In this document: positions 55,950 through 64,000 of the stretch, piece after piece
Layout of the letters: each line of letters starts with the position of its first letter
How positions within the stretch are numbered: position 1 is the stretch's first letter
Origin: Nonomuraea rubra
GTDB taxonomy: Bacteria > Actinomycetota > Actinomycetes > Streptosporangiales > Streptosporangiaceae
Reading direction: 5' to 3'
Length of the DNA stretch: 64,000 nucleotides
Assembly: GCF_014207985.1 (NCBI RefSeq)
Contig: NZ_JACHMI010000001.1
Coordinates: forward strand, 5,935,001-5,999,000
Translations under genes and position numbers: made by a program
The notes under the pieces: model-generated
Database searches by the model: none
What the model was told of the DNA's origin: nothing
Seen by the model: only the letters and a program-made list of their open reading frames with translations

Positions 55950-56657
55950 TCAGTTCCCGCCGTGGACCCGCTTGGCCAGCTCGACGTCCGCGATCGAGCG
56001 CTCGACCAGCGCCCGCATCGCGGACTCGGCCGCCTTCGGCCGCCGCCTGCGCACCGCCAGCAGCACCTCGGCGTGCCCGTCGGCGGACTCGCCGGCGATC
56101 GCCGAGTGCACGAACTGGTCACGCAGCCGCAGCCCCGCCTCGATCGCCGTGCCCATCCGCGCCATCAGCTCGTTGTGCGCCGCCCGCAGCAGCGCGTGGT
56201 GGAAGGCCAGGTCGGCCTCCACGTGATCGCCGGCGGGCCCGCCGGCGGCGGCCCGCATCGCGGCGAGCGCGTCCTCCAGCTCCGCCAGGTCCCGGTCCGT
56301 ACGCCGCAGCGCCGCCATCCGGGCCACCGCCGGCTCCACGGTCAGCCGCACCTCGCCCAGCTCGTCGAGGAACACCTCGTCCAGCCGGGCGGCGAACCGC
56401 CACCGCAGCACGTCGGCGTCGAGCAGGGCCCACTGCTCGCGCGGCGCGACGAACGTGCCGCGCCGCGGCCGCGCGCCCACCAGCCCCTTGGCGGCCAGCA
56501 CGCGCAGCGCCTCGCGCACCGCGGTCCTGCTCACCCCGAACCGCTCCTGCAGCGCCACCACGTCGAGATCGTCGTCCGGGGCGAGCTCGCCGTTGACGAT
56601 GGCCGGGCCCAGGCTGCCGACCACCCGGTGGTGCGCGCCGCCGCCGCTGCCCGCCAT
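55950..56657 (-). CDS. GntR-family regulator (FadR/FCD type)
   Basis: The 235-residue protein has an N-terminal winged helix (LQERFGVSRTAVREALRVLA and RRGTFVAP) and a C-terminal FCD domain with the metal-binding histidine region DLAFHHALLRAAHN. It converges on the GH35 gene with a 13-base gap and is divergent from the SDR gene. FCD-type regulators commonly sense sugar acids, which suits the galactonate-type pathway nearby. Confidence 0.9.
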   Translation of the reverse strand: MAGSGGGAHHRVVGSLGPAIVNGELAPDDDLDVVALQERFGVSRTAVREALRVLAAKGLVGARPRRGTFVAPREQWALLDADVLRWRFAARLDEVFLDELGEVRLTVEPAVARMAALRRTDRDLAELEDALAAMRAAAGGPAGDHVEADLAFHHALLRAAHNELMARMGTAIEAGLRLRDQFVHSAIAGESADGHAEVLLAVRRRRPKAAESAMRALVERSIADVELAKRVHGGN

Positions 56658-56715
56658 GCGGGCATCATGCCACGCCGCGCCCGGGGGCGGATAAAACGTA
56701 CTGAAGGTGGGAAGT

Positions 56716-56735
56716 AATAATATTAATTATTGACA
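56716..56735. promoter_or_regulatory. AT-rich palindrome and -35 hexamer between GntR and SDR
   Basis: AATAAT-ATTA-ATTATT is a 16-bp palindrome that runs straight into TTGACA (56730-56735). It is strikingly AT-rich for this genome and lies in the 132-base divergent gap. The rightward -10 hexamer could not be identified. Confidence 0.45.
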
Positions 56736-56789
56736 TCCCGGCAGGGTGTGACGGCCTCGCCGTGCCCGTACAGATCATGAGGAGCCCCC

Positions 56790-57548
56790 TTGTCCCACGA
56801 TCGCCGCTTCGAGGGCAGGACGGCCCTCGTGACCGGCGCCGCCTCGGGCATCGGCGCGGCCACCGCCCGCCGCCTGGCCGCCGAGGGCGCGCGCGTGCTG
56901 CTGGCCGACATCGCCGACGAGCCCGGCGCGAAGCTGGCCGCCTCGATCGGCGCGCAGGCGGCCTACGCGCACTGCGACGTCTCCTCCGCGCGCGACTGGG
57001 CGGCGCTGCTGGAGGAGGTACGCGACCGCTTCGGCCGCCTGGACGTGCTGCACGCCAACGGCCCCGGCCGCGTGGTGCCCGCCCGCCCGGTGCACCGGCT
57101 GCCCGAGTCCGACTGGGACCTGCAGCTCGACGTCACCCTCAAGGCCGCCTACCTGGCCGCGAGCACGTTCTGCCCGCTGCTGGCCGACACCTCGGGCGCG
57201 CTGGTCATCACCTCGTCCGTGCACGCGCAGACCGGCATCCCCGGCTGCGCGCCGTACGCGGCGGCCAAGGGCGGGCTGCAGTCGCTGACCCGGCAGCTCG
57301 CCGTCGAGTACGCCCCGTCCCTACGCGTCAACGCGGTCGTCCCCGGCCCGATCATGAGCCCCGCCTGGGACGGCATCGGCCAGGACGGCCGCGACGCCAC
57401 GATCAGGGAGACGCCGGCCGGCCGGTTCGGCACCCCTGACGAGGTGGCCGCCGCCGTGGCGTTCCTCGCCTCGCCCGAGGCGTCGTTCATCACCGGAGCC
57501 TGCCTCAACGTCGACGGCGGCTGGAGCATCTCCACCACCTCCTCCTAG
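56790..57548 (+). CDS. SDR-family dehydrogenase, sugar-type
   Basis: TTG start behind GAGGAG. The 252-residue short-chain dehydrogenase has the TGAASGIG cofactor motif, a catalytic Ser in ITSSVHAQTG, YAAAKGG for the Tyr/Lys pair, and a C-terminal GACLNVDGGWS. It would oxidise a sugar or sugar acid with NAD(P). The galactonate-dehydratase-like gene follows by 11 bases, so a galactose or fucose dehydrogenase is the likely role. Confidence 0.88.
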   Translation: MSHDRRFEGRTALVTGAASGIGAATARRLAAEGARVLLADIADEPGAKLAASIGAQAAYAHCDVSSARDWAALLEEVRDRFGRLDVLHANGPGRVVPARPVHRLPESDWDLQLDVTLKAAYLAASTFCPLLADTSGALVITSSVHAQTGIPGCAPYAAAKGGLQSLTRQLAVEYAPSLRVNAVVPGPIMSPAWDGIGQDGRDATIRETPAGRFGTPDEVAAAVAFLASPEASFITGACLNVDGGWSISTTSS

Positions 57549-57559
57549 AACGGAAACCC

Positions 57560-58705
57560 ATGAAGATCGTGTCCATGGACACCTTCCTCGTCCCGCCGCG
57601 CTGGCTGTTCCTGCGCATCCGCACGGACGAGGGCGTCACCGGCTGGGGCGAACCGGTCGTCGAAGGCCGGGCGGAGACCGTCCGGGCGGCCGTGGCGGAG
57701 CTGTCGGACTACCTGATCGGCGAGGACCCGCTGCGGATCGAGGACCACTGGCAGGTGCTCACCAAGGGCGGCTTCTACCGGGGCGGCCCGGTGCTGTCCA
57801 GCGCGGTCGCCGGCATCGACCAGGCCCTGTGGGACATCGCCGGCAAGGTCGCCGGGCTTCCCGCGCACCAGCTCCTGGGCGGCCCGGTACGCGAGCGGGT
57901 CCGCATGTACGCGTGGATCGGCGGCGACCGCCCCGCCGAGGTGGCCGAGCTGGCGGCGGCCCAGATCGAGGCCGGGTTCACCGCGGTCAAGATGAACGGC
58001 TCGGGCGAGCTGACCCCGATCGACACCCCGGCCCGCACCCGCGAGGTGGTCGCCAGGGTCGCGGCCGTGCGGGAGGCGATCGGCGACGAGCACGACCTGG
58101 TGGTGGACTTCCACGGCCGCATGTCCACCGCGATGGCCAGGCGGCTGCTGCCGCTCCTGGAGCCGTACCTGCCGCTGTTCGTGGAGGAGGCGGTGCTGCC
58201 CGAGCACTCCCCGAACCTCGCCGCGCTGGCCGCGAGCACGTCGATCCCGCTGGCGACGGGGGAGCGGCTGTACTCGCGCTGGGACTTCCGCGACGTGCTG
58301 CCCACCGGCATCGCGGTGGCGCAGCCGGACGTCAGCCACGCCGGCGGGATCTCGGAGGTCCGCCGGATCGCCGCGATGGCCGAGGCCTACGACGTGGCGA
58401 TGGCCCCGCACTGCCCGCTCGGCCCCATCTCGCTGGCCGCCAGCCTGCAGCTCGCCTTCGCCATCCCCAACTTCCTCATCCAGGAGCAGAGCGTCGGCAT
58501 CCACTACAACCAGGGCAACGACGTCCTCGACCACCTCCTCGACCCGGCCCCGCTCACGTTCGCCGGCGGCCACGCGCAGCGCACCACCCGCCCGGGGCTG
58601 GGCATCGAGCTCGACGAGCGGGCCGTGGAGCGCGCCGCCGAGCTCGGCCACCGCTGGCGCGGCCCCATCTGGCGCCACCCGGACGGCTCCTTCGCCGAAT
58701 GGTGA
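57560..58705 (+). CDS. dgoD: Mandelate-racemase/enolase family, galactonate-dehydratase-like
   Basis: The 381-residue protein belongs to the enolase superfamily. It has the N-terminal capping domain (GVTGWGEPVVEGRAETV), FHGRMS with the first metal ligand and catalytic His, FVEEAVLPEHS and LATGERLYSRWDF with later ligands, and MAPHCPLGPISL with the second catalytic His. These match D-galactonate dehydratase, which makes 2-keto-3-deoxygalactonate. The lactonase, kinase and aldolase for a full pathway are not in this window. The gene ends directly against the converging LacI gene. Confidence 0.85.
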   Translation: MKIVSMDTFLVPPRWLFLRIRTDEGVTGWGEPVVEGRAETVRAAVAELSDYLIGEDPLRIEDHWQVLTKGGFYRGGPVLSSAVAGIDQALWDIAGKVAGLPAHQLLGGPVRERVRMYAWIGGDRPAEVAELAAAQIEAGFTAVKMNGSGELTPIDTPARTREVVARVAAVREAIGDEHDLVVDFHGRMSTAMARRLLPLLEPYLPLFVEEAVLPEHSPNLAALAASTSIPLATGERLYSRWDFRDVLPTGIAVAQPDVSHAGGISEVRRIAAMAEAYDVAMAPHCPLGPISLAASLQLAFAIPNFLIQEQSVGIHYNQGNDVLDHLLDPAPLTFAGGHAQRTTRPGLGIELDERAVERAAELGHRWRGPIWRHPDGSFAEW

Positions 58706-59785
58706 TCAGGCCGGGGCCGGGCCCGTGCTGCCGCGGATGAGCAGGCGAGGCTGGTAGCGCACGTTGTACCCACCGCCCTCGCCGTTCATCAGCCCCCGCA
58801 GCCGCTCCCACGCCTGCCGCCCCAGCTCACTCTGCGGGATCGACACCGTGGTCAGCGGCGGCGTGGTGTAGCGGGCGAACGGGATGTCGTCGAACCCGGT
58901 CACCGACACCTCCCCTGGCACCCGCACCCCCAGCTCCCGCAGCCCGGTCAGCACGCCGGAGGCCACCATGTCGTTGAACGCGACGACCGCGCTGACCCCG
59001 CACTCCGCCACCCGGGACGCGGCGGCGTGCCCGTGCTCGAACATCGACCCGCACGCCAGCACGGTCAGCTCGATCCCCGGCCCGGCCTGCGCCAGGGCGC
59101 GCAGCGCGGCCAGCCGCTCGGCGTTGCCCGCGCTGCCGTCCGGCCCGGCCAGGTACGCCAGGCGGCGGTGCCCGTGCCCGGCCAGGTGGGAGACGACCGC
59201 GCCGATGCCGGCGGCGTTGTCGATCGACAGCGATGGCGCGTCCAGCCCGGCGACCTCGCGGTAGACCAGCACGAACGGCGCCAGCCGGTCACCGAGCGCC
59301 CGCAGCCGCTCGTCCGGCGCCCGCGGCGAGGCCAGCACCAGCGCGTCGGAGTTGCGCCGAGCCTCCAGCGCGAGGATCACCTCCTCCTCGGGGTCCTCGT
59401 CGGACTCGGCCACCAGGAGCTGGCGGCCCGCCCTGCCCGCGGCCTGGCTCAGCCCCCGCAGCACGCTCTGGAACAGCGGGTTCGACAGGTCGGGGACGAC
59501 GAGCGCGACCGCGCCGGTACGGCCGAGCGCCAGCCTGCGCGCGGCCGCGCTGGGCTCGTAGTCGAGCGCCTCGGCCGCGGCGCGCACCCGGGCCGCCAGC
59601 TCCGGGTTGACGCTCGGCGAGCCGTTCATCACCCGTGACACCGTCGCCCGCGACACCCCGGCCGCCTCGGCGACGCGGCTGATCGTGGCCTGCCCGGCCG
59701 GCCTCGGCCCGCGCCTGCCGGCCTGCCGCGGCGGGGACGCCGGCGCCTCCAGGTCCTGCTCGCCGTCTCCGGTGCTCGCCCTCAT
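58706..59785 (-). CDS. LacI-family transcriptional regulator
   Basis: ATG at 59785 follows GGGAGAGCGG. The 359-residue protein has the LacI helix-turn-helix (ATISRVAEAAGVSRATVSRV) and a periplasmic-binding-protein-like sensor domain (VALVVPDLSNPLFQSV, VTGFDDIPFARYTTPPLTTV). It is divergent from a sugar importer across a gap with three CCGGTT-type sites, so it probably represses that importer and itself. Confidence 0.92.
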   Translation of the reverse strand: MRASTGDGEQDLEAPASPPRQAGRRGPRPAGQATISRVAEAAGVSRATVSRVMNGSPSVNPELAARVRAAAEALDYEPSAAARRLALGRTGAVALVVPDLSNPLFQSVLRGLSQAAGRAGRQLLVAESDEDPEEEVILALEARRNSDALVLASPRAPDERLRALGDRLAPFVLVYREVAGLDAPSLSIDNAAGIGAVVSHLAGHGHRRLAYLAGPDGSAGNAERLAALRALAQAGPGIELTVLACGSMFEHGHAAASRVAECGVSAVVAFNDMVASGVLTGLRELGVRVPGEVSVTGFDDIPFARYTTPPLTTVSIPQSELGRQAWERLRGLMNGEGGGYNVRYQPRLLIRGSTGPAPA

Positions 59786-59851
59786 CCGCTCTCCCTGCAC
59801 GCCGCGCGGGCCGCCTACGCATGCATTAAAGCGCGGAGTCGCCCCGGCATC

Positions 59852-59888
59852 GAGATACCGGTTTCTCGTCCGGTGTCACAACCGGTTG
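59852..59888. promoter_or_regulatory. Two LacI operators (CCGGTT palindromes)
   Basis: GAGATACCGGTTTCTC at 59852-59867 is a 16-bp palindrome with one mismatch. CAACCGGTTG at 59879-59888 is a perfect 10-bp palindrome. A third, weaker site (GAAACTGGTTAC) lies at 59967-59978, over the start of the importer promoter. Confidence 0.6.
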
Positions 59889-59941
59889 CCGACGCCTCCG
59901 CCGTTCGGGTTTTCCCAGCTCAGCACTTCGCCAACCGGGCG

Positions 59942-59970
59942 TTGACACCCGAAGTGGGCAATGTTAGAAA
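59942..59970 (+). promoter_or_regulatory. Promoter of the LacI-controlled importer
   Basis: TTGACA and TAGAAA are separated by 17 bases. The third operator-like site (59967-59978) covers the end of the -10 region and the probable transcription start, so a bound repressor would block it. Confidence 0.65.
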
Positions 59971-59993
59971 CTGGTTACTGCGAAGGGTGCCAG

Positions 59994-60959
59994 ATGGACA
60001 ATCGTTTGGAACTCGCCAACACCGCCGTCGCCCCGCCCCCTCCACGACCGCACCCCGCCGAGACCTCCACCAGCCGCCCGCCGGCCCGCCCCCGCGAGGA
60101 CCGGATCGGCTACCTGTTCCTGACCCCGTGGTTCCTCGGCATGGCCCTGTTCACCGTCGGCCCGATCCTGGGCTCGCTCTACCTGTCGTTCACCGAGTAC
60201 ACCCTGCTCAAGCCGCCCGAATGGCTCGGGCTCGAGAACTACCGCCAGATGCTGGACGACCCCCGGCTGCACAGGTCGCTGCTGGTCACGTTCGTCTACG
60301 TGTTCGTGTCGGTGCCCGTCCAGCTCGTGCTGGCGCTGGCGCTGGCCCTGCTGCTCGACCGCGGCGTGCGCGGGCTGAGCTTCTACCGGTCGGTCTACTA
60401 CCTGCCCTCGCTCCTGGCCGGGAGCGTGTCCATCGCCATCCTGTGGCGGCAGATCTTCGGCCAGGACGGCCTGGTCAACCAGCTCCTCGCGTTCGCCGGC
60501 ATCGAGGGGGTGAGCTGGGTGGCCCACCCCGACTTCGCCCTCGGCACGCTCGTGCTGCTCAACGCCTGGACGTTCGGCGCCCCCATGGTCATCTTCCTCG
60601 CGGGGCTGCGCCAGATCCCCGCCTCCTACTACGAGGCCGCCCAGGTGGACGGCGCCGGGCCCGTGTCGCGGTTCGTGCACATCACGTTGCCGATGCTGAC
60701 CCCGATCATCTTCTTCAACCTGGTCCTGCAGCTCATCGGCGCCTTCCAGAGCTTCACCCAGGCGTTCGTGATCAGCGGCGGGCGCGGCGGCCCCTCCGAC
60801 TCGACCCTGCTCTACACCCTCTACCTGTACGAACGCGGCTTCGGCTCGTTCGACATGGGTTACGCCTCGGCGATGGCGTGGGTGCTGCTCGTGATGATCG
60901 CCGTGCTGACCGGGCTCAACTTCCTGTTCGCCAGGCGGTGGGTGTTCTATGGGAGCTAG
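59994..60959 (+). CDS. Sugar ABC transporter permease, MalF type (LacI locus)
   Basis: ATG at 59994 follows GAAGGGTGCCAG; an upstream in-frame reading is rejected. The 321-residue membrane protein has a Pro-rich N-terminal tail, about six membrane segments and the EAA loop YYEAAQVDGAGPVSRFVHIT. It overlaps the next permease by 11 bases. The substrate is unknown. In this locus the permeases precede the binding protein. Confidence 0.9.
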   Translation: MDNRLELANTAVAPPPPRPHPAETSTSRPPARPREDRIGYLFLTPWFLGMALFTVGPILGSLYLSFTEYTLLKPPEWLGLENYRQMLDDPRLHRSLLVTFVYVFVSVPVQLVLALALALLLDRGVRGLSFYRSVYYLPSLLAGSVSIAILWRQIFGQDGLVNQLLAFAGIEGVSWVAHPDFALGTLVLLNAWTFGAPMVIFLAGLRQIPASYYEAAQVDGAGPVSRFVHITLPMLTPIIFFNLVLQLIGAFQSFTQAFVISGGRGGPSDSTLLYTLYLYERGFGSFDMGYASAMAWVLLVMIAVLTGLNFLFARRWVFYGS

Positions 60960-61773
60960 GCGATGGCCCAGGCACGTGCTGCTCCTCGGGTTCGGCCTGG
61001 TGATGCTCTACCCGCTGCTGTGGATGGTGTCCAGCTCGGTCAAGCCCACCGAGACGATCTTCCGTGACCCGTCGATCTGGCCCACGGAGCTGGACCTGGG
61101 CAACTACACCGAGGGCTGGACGGCCCTGGAGCACCCCTTCCACTACTACCTGTGGAACTCGGCCGTCATCGCGATCCTGGCCGTCGCGGGCAACCTGATC
61201 TCCTGCTCGCTGGCCGCGTACGCGTTCGCCCGGCTCGACTTCCGCGGCAGGAAGCTCTGCTTCGCCCTGATGCTGGCGACGCTCATGCTGCCCATCCACG
61301 TGCTCATCGTCCCCCAGTACGTGCTGTTCTCCCAGCTCGACTGGATCAACACGAACCTGCCGCTGGTCGTGCCCAAGTTCCTGGCGCACGACGCGTTCTT
61401 CATCTTCCTGATGGTGCAGTTCATCCGTGGCCTGCCGCGCGAGCTGGACGAGGCGGCCCGCATCGACGGCTGCGGGCACATCAGGATCTACTGGCGGATC
61501 ATCATGCCGCTGTCGGTGCCGGCGCTGGCCACCTCGGCGCTGTTCACCTTCATCTGGACCTGGAACGACTTCTTCAGCCAGCTCATCTTCCTGACCGACC
61601 CCGAGCTGTGGACCATGCCGGTGGCGCTGCGCTCCTTCATGGACGGCCAGGGCGAGACCGCCTGGGGCCAGCTGTTCGCCATGTCCATCGTGGGGCTGGC
61701 GCCGATCTTCGGCTTCTTCCTGGCCGGTCAGCGCTACCTGACCCAGGGCATCTCCACGACCGGCTTCCGTTAA
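60949..61773 (+). CDS. Sugar ABC transporter permease, MalG type (LacI locus)
   Basis: This 274-residue membrane protein has six segments and an EAA loop (LDEAARIDGCGHIRIYWRII). It starts inside the end of the MalF-type gene. No ATPase follows, as in the other importers here. Confidence 0.9.
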   Translation: MGARRWPRHVLLLGFGLVMLYPLLWMVSSSVKPTETIFRDPSIWPTELDLGNYTEGWTALEHPFHYYLWNSAVIAILAVAGNLISCSLAAYAFARLDFRGRKLCFALMLATLMLPIHVLIVPQYVLFSQLDWINTNLPLVVPKFLAHDAFFIFLMVQFIRGLPRELDEAARIDGCGHIRIYWRIIMPLSVPALATSALFTFIWTWNDFFSQLIFLTDPELWTMPVALRSFMDGQGETAWGQLFAMSIVGLAPIFGFFLAGQRYLTQGISTTGFR

Positions 61774-61801
61774 ATCGTTCTCATCGCGAAGGAGAAGAGC
61801 C

Positions 61802-63082
61802 ATGCCGAGAACCAGGGGCCTGGCGGCGCTCTGCCTGACCGGCGTCCTGCTCGCGGTCACCGCCTGCGGCGGCTCCTCCGGGGGCACATCCGGTGACGGG
61901 ACGGTCGAGCTGCGCTTCGGCTGGTGGGGCAACAACGACAGGGCCGCCGCCACCCAGCGCGTCATCGACGCCTTCCAGAAGCAGAACCCCGGCATCAAGG
62001 TCAAGGGCAGCTACACCGACTTCAACTCCTACTTCGACCGCCTGGCCACCGAGGTCGCCGGGGGCCGCGCGCCCGACGTCATCACCCTCGGCGGCGCCTA
62101 CCCCCGCGAGTACGGCGACCGCGGCGCCCTGCTCGACCTGGCCAAGACCGGACTCGACACCGGCAGGATCGGCGCCGCGGCCCTGGACAACGGCAAGTTC
62201 GGCGGCGTCCAGTACGGCGTCCCCACCGGCGTCAACGCCATCGCCGTCGTCGTCAACGAGGCGGTGTTCGACAAGGCCGGCGTGCCCCTGCCCGACGAGG
62301 ACACCTGGACCTGGGACGACTTCACCCGCCTCGCCGGGGACCTGGCCGCCAAGCTGCCCGAAGGCACGTTCGCGCTGGCCGACCCGACCAGGACCGACAT
62401 GCTCGACGCCTACTCCCGCCAGCGCGGCGAGGCCCTCTACACCGCCGACGGCAAGGTCGGCATCGGCGAGCAGACGCTGACGGACTGGTGGACGATGACG
62501 CTCGGCCTGATGAAGGCCGGCGCCACCCCGCCCGCCTCCCAGACGGCCGAGCTGATCACCCAGCCCGCCCCCGAGCAGTCGCTGATGGGCCGCGGCCAGG
62601 CCGCCATGCAGTTCGACTGGAGCAACCAGCTCACCGCGCTCAGCAAGGCCGCCGGCCGGCCGCTGCGGCTGATGCGGGTGCCCGGCGAGAGCACCAGGCC
62701 GGGCATGTGGCTGCAGGCCTCGCAGATCTACAGCATCAACGCCAGGAGCGAGCACCCGCAGGAGGCGGCCAAGCTCGTGGACTTCCTGGTCAACAGCCCG
62801 GAAGCCGGGAAGATCATCCTCGCCGACCGCGGCATCCCGGCCAACTCCGACGTCCGCGCGGCCATCCAGGGCGTGCTCGGCGAGCCGGAGAAGGCGCAGG
62901 CCGCCTTCATCGACGCGCTCACCCCGAAGGCCGGGCCGCCCCTGGTGATCGGCCCCGCCGGCTCCACCGACACGCCGAAGATCCTGGACCGGGTCAACGC
63001 CGAGGTGCTGTTCGGCCGGCAGCAGCCCGCCGCTGCGGCGGCCGACTTCGTCCAGCAGGTCGCCACGGCGATCAAGCAGTGA
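61802..63082 (+). CDS. Sugar-binding lipoprotein (LacI locus)
   Basis: This 426-residue family 1 solute-binding protein has signal peptide and lipobox LAVTAC. The mature part includes RFGWWGNNDRAAATQRVIDA and APDVITLGGAYPREYGDRGA. ATG follows AAGGAGAAGAGCC. It ends in an ATGA-type overlap (GTGA) with a large glycosidase gene, so the bound ligand is probably that enzyme's substrate. Confidence 0.9.
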   Translation: MPRTRGLAALCLTGVLLAVTACGGSSGGTSGDGTVELRFGWWGNNDRAAATQRVIDAFQKQNPGIKVKGSYTDFNSYFDRLATEVAGGRAPDVITLGGAYPREYGDRGALLDLAKTGLDTGRIGAAALDNGKFGGVQYGVPTGVNAIAVVVNEAVFDKAGVPLPDEDTWTWDDFTRLAGDLAAKLPEGTFALADPTRTDMLDAYSRQRGEALYTADGKVGIGEQTLTDWWTMTLGLMKAGATPPASQTAELITQPAPEQSLMGRGQAAMQFDWSNQLTALSKAAGRPLRLMRVPGESTRPGMWLQASQIYSINARSEHPQEAAKLVDFLVNSPEAGKIILADRGIPANSDVRAAIQGVLGEPEKAQAAFIDALTPKAGPPLVIGPAGSTDTPKILDRVNAEVLFGRQQPAAAAADFVQQVATAIKQ

Positions 63083-64000
63083 TCGACCGCCGCGAGCTGG
63101 CCGGCCGGCACGCCGTCGAGCTGACCGGCCCCGTCCCCGGCTCGCCGCTGTCGGTGGGCAACGGGGAGCTGTGCTTCACCGCCGACGTCACCGGCCTGCA
63201 GACGTTCCCCGGTCAGCACGCGGCGGGGGACGGCACGCTGCTGGCGACCATGGCGTCGTGGGGCTGGCACAGCGTCCCCGGCGCGTACTCGCTGACGTCG
63301 GTGACGCGCACGTACGGGACGCCGCGCGGCGCCGTCCCGTACGTGGACATGGCCGGGGAGCTGGGCGGCTCCGGCAGCGAGACGCCCGCGTCGGCGGCCG
63401 AGTCGTGGCTGCGCGCCAACCCGCACCGCCTGGACCTGGGCCGGATCGGGCTGGCCGCGCCCGGCGCACCGTTGACCCCCGGCGACGTGACCGGCGCCAG
63501 ACAGCGGCTCGACCTGTGGACGGGCACGCTGACCAGCCGCTACCGGCTGCGCGGCGTGCCGTTCGAGGTCGTCACCGCCTGCCATCCCACGCTCGACGCG
63601 ATCGCCGTGCGGCTGCGCTCACCCGGCCTGGCCGGGGTGGCGGTGCGGGTGACGTTCCCGTACGGGTCGCAGGCGTGGGGGAACGCGGCCGACTGGTCAC
63701 GGCCGGACGCGCACACCTCCGAGCTGCGCGACACCGAGGCCGGCTTCACCGTGGCACGCACGCTGGACGCGACCTCCTACCGGGTGGCGGTGCGGATGGC
63801 GGGCGGCGAGGTGGCGCGGGCGGGGCCGCACGAGTTCCACCTCACCTTCACCGGCACCGCCGCCGAGCTGACCTTCGCCTTCCACCAGGGCGCCGCCGGC
63901 AGGGTGCCCCGCTTCGCCGAGGTGGTGGAGTCGGCGCAGGCGCACTGGGCGTGGTTCTGGAGCACCGGCGGCGCGATCGACCTGTCCGGCAGCGACGACG
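63079..64000 (+). CDS. Large glycosidase, six-hairpin type (3' end outside window)
   Basis: GTG at 63079 overlaps the binding-protein stop, and 307 codons are open to the right edge. The visible N-terminal part is a beta-sandwich region (SPLSVGNGELCFTADVTG, GQHAAGDGTLLATMASWGWH) followed by VESAQAHWAWFWSTGGAIDL. That is the usual link into an alpha/alpha-barrel of the GH65/GH95-like group. The catalytic domain and exact family lie beyond the edge. No signal peptide is visible, so it is cytoplasmic and works on imported sugar. Confidence 0.75.
   Translation, partial: MIDRRELAGRHAVELTGPVPGSPLSVGNGELCFTADVTGLQTFPGQHAAGDGTLLATMASWGWHSVPGAYSLTSVTRTYGTPRGAVPYVDMAGELGGSGSETPASAAESWLRANPHRLDLGRIGLAAPGAPLTPGDVTGARQRLDLWTGTLTSRYRLRGVPFEVVTACHPTLDAIAVRLRSPGLAGVAVRVTFPYGSQAWGNAADWSRPDAHTSELRDTEAGFTVARTLDATSYRVAVRMAGGEVARAGPHEFHLTFTGTAAELTFAFHQGAAGRVPRFAEVVESAQAHWAWFWSTGGAIDLSGSDD

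Overview
The window comes from a very GC-rich, soil-type actinomycete. Codon third positions are almost always G or C, GTG/TTG starts are common, and sugar importers lack their own ATPase. Giant WXG-type polymorphic-toxin-like proteins and an actinobacterial cysteine/arginine-ended leader peptide are also present. I infer a filamentous actinomycete, possibly Streptosporangiaceae (Nonomuraea-like); no rRNA or tRNA is present to confirm this. No insertion sequence, prophage, CRISPR array, tRNA or replication origin was seen.

Layout. 1-8.8 kb: the 3' part of a giant modular protein (2566 codons visible, cut by the left edge), two small paralogous genes that may be its immunity or partner proteins, and a 31-bp tandem repeat. 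9-13.6 kb: a secreted 20-residue-repeat protein, an aminoglycoside-phosphotransferase-fold kinase, a stand-alone LanC-like cyclase with a three-cysteine zinc site, an imine-reductase-like enzyme and a HxlR regulator. 13.7-21 kb: a secreted HEYGH metallopeptidase, then a GH127 beta-L-arabinofuranosidase with a sugar ABC importer. 21-28.4 kb: a small WXG-like protein, a YbaB-like protein, a 2004-residue protein combining ADP-ribosyltransferase, Nudix and amidoligase domains, and a 170-residue follower. This cassette is the most likely place for an undescribed system.

28.5-41.7 kb: carboxylesterase, PaaX regulator, a leader-peptide-controlled flavin reductase with a truncated glutathione-transferase-like gene, a dehalogenase-like hydrolase with a CGNR regulator, a ThuA/Gfo-Idh-MocA pair, an amidohydrolase/MFS/PucR catabolic unit and a cytochrome P450. 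41.7-49.2 kb: a DeoR-linked alpha-galactoside locus with an importer, a PfkB kinase and two GH4 enzymes. 49.2-52.8 kb: two cell-wall hydrolases and a TetR-linked P450. 53.5-58.7 kb: GH35 beta-galactosidase, GntR regulator, SDR and galactonate-dehydratase-like enzyme, which fits oxidative galactose breakdown. 58.7-64 kb: a LacI-controlled sugar importer and the start of a large glycosidase, cut by the right edge.

Taken together, the right two thirds is a set of separately regulated glycan-use islands. They target arabinosides, alpha-galactosides, beta-galactosides and an unknown sugar. The left half carries two conflict or secretion-type giant-protein loci. All functions are read from sequence motifs alone; no search was run.
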